Numbered from the stretch's first letter, positions 17,345-25,529 are shown. The stretch: 64,000 nt of DNA from Acutalibacter muris (GCF_002201475.1 NZ_CP021422.1:930001-994000), one strand, 5' to 3'. The notes: generated from the letters alone by a model not told the origin. Numbers and translations: made by a program.

Positions 17345-18177
17345 TTGCGGATGTAGGCTAGGCCGCAGGCCCCCGGGCCCGTGTGGGTGCCCACGATGCT
17401 GCCGATGTCCAGTTTCAAAATCTCGCGCTTTTTAAGCTCTCCGCTCATGAAATCAATAAAGTCGTCCCGTGTACCGGGTACGGCGGCGTGGCCCACGGTC
17501 ACCGCGAAATCACTGGATATGGGCTCTTTTTCCACCATGTTTTGGATAAACTTAAAGGCCGCCCTCCTGCCACGGGCCTTTCCCACCACCTCCACAAGGC
17601 CGTTTTCCAGGGTGATGATGGGGCATATGCCGAGGATGCTGGCCACTAACGCGCTGGTGGCCGAGAGCCGCCCGCCCATTTTAAGGTACTTCAAATCGTC
17701 TATCAGCGCCCAGAGCCGCACCCGGGGGACCAGCTTCTCCACCTCGTTTGCGATGTCCGCAGCAGAAAGTCCACGGTCCCGCATCTTCACGGCCTCCTCC
17801 ACCAGCAGCCCCAGGGCGAAGGTGACGTTCAGGGTGTCGGGCAGGTATATCCTGTCCGCGCCCACAAGGTTCTTTGCAAGACGGGCGGACTGGAGGGTGC
17901 CGCTCATCATGGAGGAGATGAACAGGCAGACCACCTCGTCGCCGCTCTCCCTATACTCCTTGAACTTATCCTCAAAAAAGGCCGGAGTTATCTGGGCGGT
18001 CTTGGGCAGCTCAGAGGCTGCGGCCAGCTTTTCATAGAACTCGTCTGTGCTGATATCCAAATTGGCCCTATAGCTTTCGCTGCCAAAATTTACGGTGATC
18101 GGCAGCATCTCCACCCCCAGCTCCTCACAGCGGGCCGGGGACAGGTCGCAGGAGCTGTCGGTAAGTATCTTTACCAT
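17341..18177 (-). CDS. DegV family fatty-acid-binding protein
   Basis: A 278-residue DegV protein beginning MVKILTDSSCDLS, with SSMMSGTLQSARLA and LKYLKMGGRLSATSALV as family landmarks. DegV/FakB proteins bind a fatty acid and present it to the kinase FakA for phosphorylation, feeding host or exogenous fatty acids into phospholipids. No FakA is seen here. The start at 18177 was chosen because AAAGGA is correctly spaced and the family N-terminus is reached; earlier in-frame ATGs are poorly placed. First gene of a two-gene unit with a DUF2752 gene. Confidence 0.9.
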   Translation of the reverse strand: MVKILTDSSCDLSPARCEELGVEMLPITVNFGSESYRANLDISTDEFYEKLAAASELPKTAQITPAFFEDKFKEYRESGDEVVCLFISSMMSGTLQSARLAKNLVGADRIYLPDTLNVTFALGLLVEEAVKMRDRGLSAADIANEVEKLVPRVRLWALIDDLKYLKMGGRLSATSALVASILGICPIITLENGLVEVVGKARGRRAAFKFIQNMVEKEPISSDFAVTVGHAAVPGTRDDFIDFMSGELKKREILKLDIGSIVGTHTGPGACGLAYIRK

Positions 18178-18221
18178 ATTACACATTCCTTTCACGGTTT
18201 TAATTCTATACATACATTATA

Positions 18222-18250
18222 ATTATACACAATACAGGAGCGCGGGTCAA
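18222..18250 (-). promoter_or_regulatory. Consensus promoter of the DegV gene
   Basis: On the minus strand TTGACC (18245-18250) and TATAAT (18222-18227) are 17 bp apart. It lies immediately downstream of the terminator of the candidate small RNA. Confidence 0.8.
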
Positions 18251-18272
18251 TGGGGTGTGGGAAATTTTCAAA

Positions 18273-18343
18273 ATAAAAAAGAAGCCGGAGGTGGGGGAGG
18301 AGTTAATTGCCCCCGGCTTCAAACTTGTAATCGATATTTCTTT
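18273..18343 (-). ncRNA. Candidate small RNA with C-rich terminator loop
   Basis: The minus strand holds a complete small transcription unit of about 70 nt. A consensus promoter is followed by a short leader without a credible start codon and ribosome site. Then comes a terminator stem GAAGCCGG (18313-18320 side) with CCGGCTTC (18281-18288 side) followed by TTTTTTATTTT. The loop carries AACTCCTCCCCCACCTCC, whose CCTCC/CTCC parts are complementary to Shine-Dalgarno sequences, as in several Firmicute regulatory RNAs with C-rich loops. It is not the leader of DegV, because it ends before the DegV promoter. Divergent from a XRE gene. Confidence 0.6.
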
Positions 18344-18349
18344 GCTCCC

Positions 18350-18378
18350 ATTATACAACGTTTTGCTTTACATGTCAA
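18350..18378 (-). promoter_or_regulatory. Perfect sigma-A promoter of the candidate small RNA
   Basis: On the minus strand TTGACA (18373-18378) and TATAAT (18350-18355) are 17 bp apart: consensus in both boxes and spacing. No gene on this strand lies between it and the terminator at 18281-18320. Confidence 0.8.
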
Positions 18379-18435
18379 TATAACAATTCGTTTTGTCTAT
18401 ACTTTTTGTGTACCTAATTTTGAGGGGGCGCAGGA

Positions 18436-18657
18436 GTGTACAGACGAATCAGGGACCTGAGGGAGGACCACGACCTGAAGCAGGTGGATATGGCGGAGTA
18501 CCTGAACTGTTCGCAGGTGTGCTACTCGAACTATGAGATAGGAAAGCGGGACGTGCCCGCCGACGTGCTCATAAAGCTCAGTCAGTTTTATAACACCAGC
18601 GTGGACTATCTTCTGGAGCTCACCGACGACCCAAGGCCATATCCGCGCAAAAAGTAA
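18436..18657 (+). CDS. XRE-family helix-turn-helix regulator
   Basis: A 73-residue Cro/CI-type DNA-binding protein. RIRDLREDHDLKQVDMAEYL and QVCYSNYEIGKRDVPADVL are the helix-turn-helix, followed by LSQFYNTSVDYLLELTDD, the standard end of this phage-repressor-like family in clostridia. The start is GTG behind GAGGGGG; MYRRIRDLRE is the expected opening. A single gene followed by a terminator. It is divergent from the candidate small RNA, so it may regulate it (inference). Confidence 0.85.
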   Translation: MYRRIRDLREDHDLKQVDMAEYLNCSQVCYSNYEIGKRDVPADVLIKLSQFYNTSVDYLLELTDDPRPYPRKK

Positions 18658-18687
18658 AAGGGCGGCACTCGGCGGTGCCACCCTTTT
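18656..18687. terminator. Bidirectional terminator
   Basis: AAAAGGGCGGCAC and GTGCCACCCTTTT form a long stem with one mismatch, ending in T on both strands. It serves the XRE gene and the convergent minus-strand gene. Confidence 0.75.
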
Positions 18688-18707
18688 ATGCTCCTTTTAA
18701 GTAGGGC

Positions 18708-19364
18708 TTACTCCTCGTCCCCGGTCTTGCCGTAGCCCGCGAAGTAGTCCTCGAACATCTTGTCAACGGCGCTGATGGTCTCGCCCGCAATGCCGGGCAG
18801 ATCTCCGCCCCAGGCCTTGCCCGCGGCCTCATAGCCCTTTTTCACTGCGGCCTGCATGGCCTTCATCTTCTCCGGGTCGTCCCCTGCCAGTGCCTGGGCC
18901 ATCTGGAAGATGCGCTCGGAGGTCTGCTTCACGCCCCAGTAGCCGTTCTCGGAGATGGCCTCCTGGGCGGCGGCCTTTGTCTCCTGGTCCACCTGTAGGT
19001 TGCCCGAGGCGAACATACGCCAGAAGCTGTCGTCGTTTGCGGACTTGGCAGTCATGCCCTGCTTCTGGAAGGTCTGGGTCATCATGTTGATGAAGCGGGT
19101 CATCTGGTACTCCTGATCGGCCTTCAGGCTCTTGACCAGGGCGGCGCGCTCCTCGGCGCTCATCTTGTTTACGCTCTTGGCGTCGCCGGACAGCTCGACG
19201 CTGTCGGTTTTCTCTTGGGTTTTGCCCTCTTCGGCAGCGGCTTCGCCGGCCTTTAAGCTCTCGGCAGTCTTAGAGGCCTCTGCGGTCTTGCCGGTTTCAG
19301 CGGCCTTGGTATAGCCGGACACGGCCTGATAGCGGTTAACTGCGGGGTCGAATTCTAATGCCAT
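18708..19364 (-). CDS. Conserved-looking hypothetical protein, alanine/lysine rich
   Basis: A 218-residue soluble protein that I do not assign to a family. Residues 15-50 are a low-complexity run of short KTAE-like repeats (GKTAEASKTAESLKAGEA), followed by DSVELSGDAKSVNKMSAEER, which resembles the disordered N-termini of flagellar anti-sigma-type proteins only superficially. From about residue 85 a helical, ordered domain follows (RFINMMTQTFQKQG, SERIFQMAQALAGDDPEKM). There is no signal peptide. A strong AAGGAGGAA ribosome site and host-like codon use support expression. Stand-alone gene between two terminators. Confidence 0.6.
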   Translation of the reverse strand: MALEFDPAVNRYQAVSGYTKAAETGKTAEASKTAESLKAGEAAAEEGKTQEKTDSVELSGDAKSVNKMSAEERAALVKSLKADQEYQMTRFINMMTQTFQKQGMTAKSANDDSFWRMFASGNLQVDQETKAAAQEAISENGYWGVKQTSERIFQMAQALAGDDPEKMKAMQAAVKKGYEAAGKAWGGDLPGIAGETISAVDKMFEDYFAGYGKTGDEE

Positions 19365-19451
19365 GGGAAATTCCTCCTTATAGTCATGTGCTTCTACTTA
19401 CTATATCGGCAGAAATATGGAAAAGATTACCCCAAACGCCCCATATTTGTG

Positions 19452-20012
19452 TCAGGCGCGGGCTTTTTCCTGCACCGGGACATACAGCCAGCAGCCGTCT
19501 ATGGTTCCGTCCTCCTTATGGTGGTAATACTCCACAAGGGGCAGCTCGCTGTCCGGGCAGCTGAAGCCGAGCCTTGGACCCAAAGCCTCGCTGACCCACT
19601 GGTAGGGCGGCACGCCGCCCTCCATGGGCTCGCTCTCAAGGACCCTGGCCGTCTGCTCGTTTATCTCCAGCTTTAGATACCTCCCCTCCGGCAGCCAGCG
19701 CATATCAAAGCCCCTGGGCTGTTTGTGGCTCTGTACCAGGAACCCGAAGAACACCCCGCTGGGCCGCTCCGCCGACAGGTAGTTGAAGCTCATACACACG
19801 TCCCAGCCGGCTTCGGGGTCAAGGGGGGAGAGCTCCGCGTCCCCAAGGGCCACGAACTCCTCCATCAGCTTCTCCATATCCGGCTCGTCAGTGTTGTTCT
19901 CTGCGAAGAGTATCTTCCCGCACCAGAGGGTCTCGTCCCATCGCACCAGCTGGGCAGAAGCCCCGCTGCCTAAATCAAAGGTCTCCAGTATTTTCTCCTG
20001 TATGTGGGTCAT
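19452..20012 (-). CDS. GyrI-like small-molecule-binding domain protein
   Basis: A 186-residue protein whose C-terminal half looks like the GyrI/AraC effector-binding fold: YLKLEINEQTARVLE, VPPYQWVSEALGP, the acidic ELPLVEYYHHKEDG, and the terminal GCWLYVPVQ. It lacks a DNA-binding domain. Its start overlaps the end of a GH3 glycosidase gene by 4 bp, so the two are co-translated. GyrI-like domains bind hydrophobic or toxic small molecules. A link with aglycones released by the glycosidase is an attractive but untested idea. Confidence 0.6.
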   Translation of the reverse strand: MTHIQEKILETFDLGSGASAQLVRWDETLWCGKILFAENNTDEPDMEKLMEEFVALGDAELSPLDPEAGWDVCMSFNYLSAERPSGVFFGFLVQSHKQPRGFDMRWLPEGRYLKLEINEQTARVLESEPMEGGVPPYQWVSEALGPRLGFSCPDSELPLVEYYHHKEDGTIDGCWLYVPVQEKARA

Positions 20013-22222
20013 TTCTGATACCTCTCGGTACGCTCGTCCTTAATGACCCCGCGCCAGTCCATGCCGAAGCCGAAGTCGTAGGCATTGCCCTCAGAGTCGG
20101 TATAGGGCTCCATATCCATGGGCACGTCCTCACAGTGCCTTTCAACGGTCTCCATGTCCTTTGGCATCTGTACCGGCAAAAGGCCGCTGGGCTCGGCCCT
20201 GCCGCTGACTATCTCCATGATGGCCTGGCTCTGCACGCCGAAGTCCACAAGTATCGCGTCGGCGCTGCCCTCGAACTCCGCGGGCACGGTGGGCTTATGC
20301 ATCCGAAGCACCACTATAACCGGCTTATCGCCCATGGCCTTTTTTGCCTCCAGCACCAGGTCCAGGTCGTCCTCGTTGGCGGCGCAGCCTGTCTTTCCCT
20401 TATATCCACGGTCGGTAAAGTCCTCCCTTGGGTCGCCGCCGGCTATGCTGTGCTCCCGGGCGGCGTCGGCCTTATAGGGGCGGTACTGCAATGTTATGGG
20501 CACATATCCGTTGCCGCCCTTCTCCCGGTCTTCCTTGGAGTAGCCGCCGTCTGAGAGGGGGCTCTCGATGAACACTAGGGCAAAGTCGGCATTATCCGGG
20601 CTCTCCACCCGGTCGTAGTATTTACCCACAAGCCCGTCGCTCACCGGGTCAATATCCTGGGCGGGGATATCCCCACGGAAGAAGGCCTTCATGGGTCCGA
20701 TATGCCGGGTGGGGATATATACCTTTTTGCGCTCCTTTTGGGGCAGCGCGCCGGTGTTCTTTATCAGCACCAGGGATTTCAGCTGGGCCTCATACCCGGC
20801 TCTGCAAAACTCCTCGCAGCCCGCCGTTTTAACGCTCTCCTCCGGGTCCAGATAGGGGTTCTCAAAGAGCCCGCAGCGGAAGAGGTTTTTTAAGAGCCGC
20901 ACTGCGGAGCGCTCCATGCGCTCCCGCATGGCCTTCTCGCCGTGGCGCTTGCAGCCTATCTCATAGGCCTCCAAAATGGGCGCTATAGCCGAGTTGCCGC
21001 CAAATTGATCCACACCGTTCTCGATAGCCAAAAGGTGCCGCTCGGCTTCGGTAAGGTCCTCAACGCCGTAGCAGCGGCTGGAGAAGGAGTCTATCTCCGG
21101 CAGGGGGTCGGCGGTTATGCCCCAGTCGGTGCAGACCACGCCCTCGTAGCCGTACTTCTCCCGCAAGAGGTCGTTGATAAGGTAATGACTGTAGGAGTTG
21201 CCCACGTTCTTGCCGTCCTTCTCATCCAGCCCCCAGCTGACGGTGTAGTAGGGCATTATGGCCGCTGCGGACCTGGTAGGCCCGGGCAGGTCAAAGGCGC
21301 CCTCAATAAAGGGCTTCAGGTGGTCCTTAAGGTTATTTCCCGGGTAAACCGCGTAGCGCCCGAAGGGGTAGTGGGCGTCCCGGCCGCCCTCGCAGGGGGC
21401 CCCGCCGGGCCAGTGCTTGGCCATGGCGCAGATGCTGTCCTTTCCCCAGCCGTCCTCCTCGCCCTCGGTAGTCTGTAGACTGTCGCAGTAGGCTTTGCTA
21501 AAATCTGTGACTAGCTGGGGGTGTGAGCCGAAGGTGTCCTCAAGGCGCATCCAGCGGGGCTCGGTTGCCAGGTCCACCTGGGGGAACAGGGCGGTGGTTA
21601 TGCCCATGGCCCGGCACTCCTTGGAGACCGCGTTGCCAAAGGCCCGGCAGGTCTCCGGCGAGAAGGTGGCGGCCATACCCAGGCCCTCGGGCCATTTGGA
21701 CACGTCTCCGGCCCCGGACTTGTACTCGGCCCCGGCCCCGCTTGAGCCGTGGCGGGGGTCGCTGGAGATGTTCACCGGTATGCCCCAGGGCAGGCTCTCG
21801 GCATAGGCCTGGAGTTCGTTGCTCCACCGGGCGGCGGTCTCCGCGTTTTCAAGGACCATGGCAAGGAGGTGGCGCACGTGGTCCTTGTCCACAAACTCCC
21901 TCTGCTGGTCCGTCAGGTCCCAGGGGGCGGCGCCGCTGTCAGGGAAGGTCTTGCCGCCATAGGTACCGGGGAAGGGTCCGTGGGGATTTGCGGGCACCAT
22001 CTGGTGGGGGGAGTAGAGCATGAGCCCCGCTATCTCCGGGAGGGACAGCCGGGCGGCCAGGTCCTTTGCCCTCTCCTCGTCAGAGAGCCGCCAGTCCTCA
22101 TAGGGCAGCAGCTCTCCGGTCCCTGAAAGGTCCTTGAAGCAAAGGCCGTCCACCTTGAGCACCTTCGCCCCGGCTGTGCCGATGTCCGGGCCGTCCGGGT
22201 TCTTATAAAGCTTGAAATCCAT
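20009..22222 (-). CDS. Glycoside hydrolase family 3 protein
   Basis: A 737-residue GH3 enzyme, probably a beta-glucosidase or beta-xylosidase type. The catalytic nucleophile Asp is in YEGVVCTDWGI, the substrate-binding KHWPGG motif is present, and the C-terminal alpha/beta sandwich is seen around ADFALVFIESPLSDGGYS and KPVIVVLRMHKP. There is no signal peptide, so it acts in the cytosol on imported glycosides. It has its own consensus promoter and a GAGGAGGTC ribosome site, and is coupled to a GyrI-like gene. Substrate specificity cannot be set from the sequence. Confidence 0.9.
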   Translation of the reverse strand: MDFKLYKNPDGPDIGTAGAKVLKVDGLCFKDLSGTGELLPYEDWRLSDEERAKDLAARLSLPEIAGLMLYSPHQMVPANPHGPFPGTYGGKTFPDSGAAPWDLTDQQREFVDKDHVRHLLAMVLENAETAARWSNELQAYAESLPWGIPVNISSDPRHGSSGAGAEYKSGAGDVSKWPEGLGMAATFSPETCRAFGNAVSKECRAMGITTALFPQVDLATEPRWMRLEDTFGSHPQLVTDFSKAYCDSLQTTEGEEDGWGKDSICAMAKHWPGGAPCEGGRDAHYPFGRYAVYPGNNLKDHLKPFIEGAFDLPGPTRSAAAIMPYYTVSWGLDEKDGKNVGNSYSHYLINDLLREKYGYEGVVCTDWGITADPLPEIDSFSSRCYGVEDLTEAERHLLAIENGVDQFGGNSAIAPILEAYEIGCKRHGEKAMRERMERSAVRLLKNLFRCGLFENPYLDPEESVKTAGCEEFCRAGYEAQLKSLVLIKNTGALPQKERKKVYIPTRHIGPMKAFFRGDIPAQDIDPVSDGLVGKYYDRVESPDNADFALVFIESPLSDGGYSKEDREKGGNGYVPITLQYRPYKADAAREHSIAGGDPREDFTDRGYKGKTGCAANEDDLDLVLEAKKAMGDKPVIVVLRMHKPTVPAEFEGSADAILVDFGVQSQAIMEIVSGRAEPSGLLPVQMPKDMETVERHCEDVPMDMEPYTDSEGNAYDFGFGMDWRGVIKDERTERYQK

Positions 22223-22254
22223 AGAATGACCTCCTCAGTTTTTTTCACAAGTAT

Positions 22255-22283
22255 ATTATATAGGCATGCTCTGTCAATGTCAA
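22255..22283 (-). promoter_or_regulatory. Promoter of the GH3 gene
   Basis: On the minus strand TTGACA (22278-22283) and TATAAT (22255-22260) are 17 bp apart. The -35 hexamer is directly repeated (second copy 22272-22277). Confidence 0.8.
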
Positions 22284-22330
22284 CACAAAGTAAGCGGCAT
22301 ACCACAAAGTTTCATGCGGTTTGACAGGGG

Positions 22331-22359
22331 TTGCGGTTCTTGGAAAGATGTTGTATAAT
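22331..22359 (+). promoter_or_regulatory. Promoter of the ClC-family gene
   Basis: TTGCGG (22331-22336) and a perfect TATAAT (22354-22359) are 17 bp apart, 27 bp before the start codon. A better TTGACA at 22321 is too far (27 bp). Confidence 0.6.
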
Positions 22360-22385
22360 ACTGAGAAACTGAGGGGGCGATTTAA

Positions 22386-23630
22386 ATGGACAGGGAAAAG
22401 GTGCGCTATGCCGGAAAGTATATATTGGCTGCAATAAAATGGGCTGCGGTATCTCTTCTGATAGGAGTTGTCTGCGGGCTTTTGGGCACGGCTTTCCATT
22501 GGGGGATAGACTGGGCCACCCGGTACCGCTCGGAGCACATGGCGGTAATATGGCTGCTGCCTCTGGCTGGGGTAGCGACTCTGCTGCTCTATAGGCTCTG
22601 CCGAGTGAGCTTCGACGCGGGAACTAACCTGATAATTACCTCTGTCGTTACCGGCGAGCATATCCCCGTGCTTCTGGCCCCGCTGATAACTGCGGGCACG
22701 CTGCTGTCCCACCTTTTCGGCGCGTCCGTGGGCCGGGAGGGTGCTGCCCTGCAGCTGGGCGGCACCATAGGGCATAACCTGGGGGAGCTAATGCGGTTTG
22801 ACGAGGACGACGTGCGGGTGCTGGCTATGAGCGGCATGGCGGCCTGCTTTTCGGCCATGTTCGGCACACCCGTCAGCGCGGCGGTGTTCGTGCTGGAGGT
22901 GATATGCGTAGGCACTTTTCAGTACGCGGCGTTTCTGCCCTGTATAATAGCCTCCTGCACGGCCGGCTGGCTGGGCAGGCTGTTGGGGTCGAAGCCCATG
23001 GCCTTTGACCTGCCTCATATACCCGAGGCAAGCTGGGAGTTCGTGCTGAAAACAGCGCTCCTTGCCGCCCTGACGGCCGCTCTTAGCATTGTGCTCTGCA
23101 TAGCCCTGCACAAGTCGGCGGAGTTCTGGGCAAGGCTTATTAAAAATCCATATCTGCGCATTTTCCTCGGGGGTCTGATAATGGCCGTTCTGGTGACAGC
23201 GCTGGGCCTTGGGGACTATGCCGGGGCTGGTGCTCATATGATAGAACGGGCCATAGGCGGGGAGACGGAGCCCTGGGCCTTCGCCGTGAAGCTTCTCCTG
23301 ACGGCCCTATGTGTGGGCGTGGGCTTTAGGGGCGGCGAGATAGTCCCCACCCTGTTTATCGGGGCCACCTTCGGCTGCGCGGTGGGGCCGCTGCTGGGCC
23401 TGGACCCGGGCTTTGGGGCGGCGGCGGCCATGGCGGCGCTGTTCTGCTCGGTGGTGAACTGCCCCATAGCCACGCTTTTCCTGACGGCGGAGCTGTTCGG
23501 CACCACGGACCTGGGGCTTTTCGCCGTGGCCATAGCCGTGGCCTTTGTGCTGTCGGGATACTTCGGGCTCTATAACAGCCAGAGGTTCCAGTTCTCCAAG
23601 GTGAAGCGGCGGGCGTATGAGGAAAAATGA
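22386..23630 (+). CDS. ClC-family chloride channel/transporter
   Basis: A 414-residue membrane protein of the ClC superfamily. The selectivity-filter loop with the gating glutamate is visible as GASVGREGAALQ, and a second conserved segment is GVGFRGGEIVPTLFIGA. About ten or more hydrophobic helices are present. No C-terminal CBS domains are seen. It moves chloride or fluoride-like anions, either as a channel or in exchange with protons; the gating Glu suggests the usual ClC type. Single gene with its own promoter and terminator, divergent from the GH3 gene. Confidence 0.92.
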   Translation: MDREKVRYAGKYILAAIKWAAVSLLIGVVCGLLGTAFHWGIDWATRYRSEHMAVIWLLPLAGVATLLLYRLCRVSFDAGTNLIITSVVTGEHIPVLLAPLITAGTLLSHLFGASVGREGAALQLGGTIGHNLGELMRFDEDDVRVLAMSGMAACFSAMFGTPVSAAVFVLEVICVGTFQYAAFLPCIIASCTAGWLGRLLGSKPMAFDLPHIPEASWEFVLKTALLAALTAALSIVLCIALHKSAEFWARLIKNPYLRIFLGGLIMAVLVTALGLGDYAGAGAHMIERAIGGETEPWAFAVKLLLTALCVGVGFRGGEIVPTLFIGATFGCAVGPLLGLDPGFGAAAAMAALFCSVVNCPIATLFLTAELFGTTDLGLFAVAIAVAFVLSGYFGLYNSQRFQFSKVKRRAYEEK

Positions 23631-23634
23631 GCGT

Positions 23635-23668
23635 AAAAAAATCCTTGCCGGGGAGGCAAGGATTTTTT
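23635..23668. terminator. Bidirectional terminator
   Basis: AAAAAATCCTTGCC and GGCAAGGATTTTTT form a perfect stem with a 6-nt loop and T runs on both strands. It lies between the ClC gene and the convergent lipoprotein gene. Confidence 0.9.
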
Positions 23669-23689
23669 GTCACGTTCGTCAGTTGACCT

Positions 23690-24088
23690 TCATTCCATAT
23701 TTTTGAGTTCGTCAAGCCGTTTTTTGTCGGTGATTATCTCCACGACAACATTCCTCATATAGTCCGATTCGAGTTCGACATCAAAATCCTTGGAGTATCT
23801 GAGAACCTCCATTTCCACATCTGACAAAAAGGAGCCGCTGTTTTCATCAACTATTGTCCCAAGGACAAAATCGAACTGATCTATGCCGTCATCATACGAT
23901 ACCGTATAATAAACCGCGTCTCTGGCAAAGGTGCTGTTATCAACACTGGCATATTCATCATTGCGGGTTTCGGCTGAAGATGGCTTTTCGCCATTTGTTT
24001 GTTGAGACCCACAGGCCGCAAATCCGTGAGCAAGTGTTAATACCAAAATAAATAGTAAAATTCCTTTAAAAAAATCACATTTTCTCAT
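23690..24088 (-). CDS. Small hypothetical lipoprotein
   Basis: A 132-residue protein. Residues 1-26 are a lipoprotein signal (KGILLFILVLTLAHGFAAC, lipobox FAAC with Cys26). After a Ser/Asn-rich linker the rest is a small acidic domain with YYTVSYDDGIDQFDFVLGT and a C-terminal KKRLDELKNME. No family was recognised. It is expected to sit on the outer face of the membrane. The gene and its upstream region are richer in A+T than their neighbours, which may mean recent arrival. Confidence 0.65.
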   Translation of the reverse strand: MRKCDFFKGILLFILVLTLAHGFAACGSQQTNGEKPSSAETRNDEYASVDNSTFARDAVYYTVSYDDGIDQFDFVLGTIVDENSGSFLSDVEMEVLRYSKDFDVELESDYMRNVVVEIITDKKRLDELKNME

Positions 24089-24422
24089 ATTTTACAACAT
24101 ATAATCAAAAAATCTAAAGTATCCACATTTTAAAAAACTTTTTCGTGCTAAAGACTTCCAAAAATTTTCAGAAAACTTTTCTGTTAATTCATATAATATC
24201 ACAGATTTTAACTAATTTCAACCTTTTTTAAAAAATTGCTTTTATGAAATTCCAGAACAAACAAATATTGCCACATTCTTCTACAAAATGGAAGCCCTTA
24301 TTTTGAAAAGCTTACGAAAAACACCCCGGAGTTCTCCGGGGTGTTCCTATTCGCACAGATTCGCGCAGACATTTTTAACGCACCTCAGTTGATTATACGA
24401 TGATAATGGGTAACCATATTTA
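24089..24422. other. AT-rich intergenic region
   Basis: About 330 bp with many A and T runs and no supported protein gene. It contains the upstream region of the minus-strand lipoprotein gene and, near its right side, a strong hairpin (24320-24345) oriented as a minus-strand terminator with no recognised gene before it. A TATAAT on the minus strand (24392-24397) without a good -35 box could start a short RNA ending there. Confidence 0.5.
24320..24345 (-). terminator. Orphan terminator hairpin
   Basis: AACACCCCGGAG and CTCCGGGGTGTT form a perfect 12-bp stem with a 2-nt gap. On the minus strand TTTTT follows. The region to its right on that strand has no recognised coding gene. Confidence 0.65.
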
Positions 24423-24451
24423 TTGAAAATACCTAGGCGAAAATATATAAT
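24423..24451 (+). promoter_or_regulatory. Promoter at the head of the radical-sugar locus
   Basis: TTGAAA (24423-24428) and TATAAT (24446-24451) are 17 bp apart, 42 bp before the first Gfo/Idh/MocA start codon. Confidence 0.7.
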
Positions 24452-24493
24452 ATAACTAAAGAAAATATAAAAATGAGAGAAGGAGGCACTAGT

Positions 24494-25474
24494 ATGAAGA
24501 TAGGCCTGGGAATCATAGGGTACGGAGGCATGGGGGAGCTTCACCATAAATATGCCGCGCAGGCGGGAGGATACAATATAATAGGGGCCTATGACGTTGA
24601 CGCGGCCCGGCGGGCGGCGGCGGAGGCCGGCGGCATACGCACTTTCGGCTCGCTGAAGGCCCTGCTGGGGTGCAGGGAAATAAACACCGTCTTGGTCTGC
24701 GCGCCCGCCGGCCGGCGCAGTGAGCTGTGCGTGGCCGCGGCAAGGGCGGGAAAGCATGTGGCCTGTGCCGCGCCCGCCGCCTTCAGCGTCTGGGAGCTGG
24801 ACCAGATAATTGCCGCCATAGGACGTGGCGGCAGGGTGCTCGCCGTCTGTCAGGACCACCGCCGGGACAGGGATTTCTGCGTGGTGAAGAAGCTGCTCAA
24901 TACCGGCCGGCTGGGAAGGGTGTATTCCCTGCAGGCCAGACTGCAGGGGCGCGGAGCCCTGCCAGGCTGGGGGCTCTCTGCGGGAGAGAGCGTTTTGTAC
25001 AGCTGGGGGGTGCATGTGATAGACCAGCTCATGTGGCTTTTGGGATACGACGATTTCATAAGCGTGTTTTGCAGGACCTGCAAAACCGGGCTTTCCCATA
25101 CGGAGAATTACTGCCTTCTGGTCTTTAACCTGGAGAGCGGCGGCGTGGTGGAGATAGAACTTGACAGCTCCGCCCCAGAGACGTCGCCGCGCTGGACGAT
25201 CCTGGGGGACAGGGCGGCAGCCTGCCTGGGCGGAACTGCGGGAGAGGGGCGCACCCTCCTTCTGGAGCCCGGTGCAGAGGGCCGGGAGCTGCCTCTGCCG
25301 GAGCCGGAGGAGACGGGGGACGCTCTTGCTGCATACTATGAGAATCTGCGGGAGGTTATAGACGGAAGCGGGACGCTGGCAGCGCAGCCCTGGCAGGTTC
25401 GCCGGGTACTGAAGGCTGTAGAGGCGGCGCTTCAGTCTGCGGAAACAGGGAAACTTGTCAGTTTAAAGGGCTAA
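24494..25474 (+). CDS. Gfo/Idh/MocA-family protein lacking the EKP motif
   Basis: A 326-residue protein with an N-terminal Rossmann domain (GIIGYGGMGELHHKY) and the C-terminal dehydrogenase fold (SWGVHVIDQLMWLLG). The family's EKP motif, whose Lys is catalytic, is replaced by Ala92-Ala93-Pro94 in HVACAAPAAFS, and the usual Asp of the DxGxH motif is Ser (LYSWGVH). It therefore may not be a normal oxidoreductase; it could sense a sugar nucleotide or ligand, or catalyse a different reaction. The ATG at 24494 follows GAAGGAGG. It is the first gene of a locus with a two-component system 55 bp downstream, which makes a signalling role conceivable (inference). Confidence 0.75.
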   Translation: MKIGLGIIGYGGMGELHHKYAAQAGGYNIIGAYDVDAARRAAAEAGGIRTFGSLKALLGCREINTVLVCAPAGRRSELCVAAARAGKHVACAAPAAFSVWELDQIIAAIGRGGRVLAVCQDHRRDRDFCVVKKLLNTGRLGRVYSLQARLQGRGALPGWGLSAGESVLYSWGVHVIDQLMWLLGYDDFISVFCRTCKTGLSHTENYCLLVFNLESGGVVEIELDSSAPETSPRWTILGDRAAACLGGTAGEGRTLLLEPGAEGRELPLPEPEETGDALAAYYENLREVIDGSGTLAAQPWQVRRVLKAVEAALQSAETGKLVSLKG

Positions 25475-25529
25475 GGGCAGGCGCAAGTATTGTCTTTCGC
25501 CGTATGCTTTCTGGAAAGGAGAGCCTAAT

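Noticed and set aside
22321..22326. TTGACA as -35 box of the ClC promoter
   Set aside because: It is 27 bp from the TATAAT; the TTGCGG at 22331 has the right 17-bp spacing.
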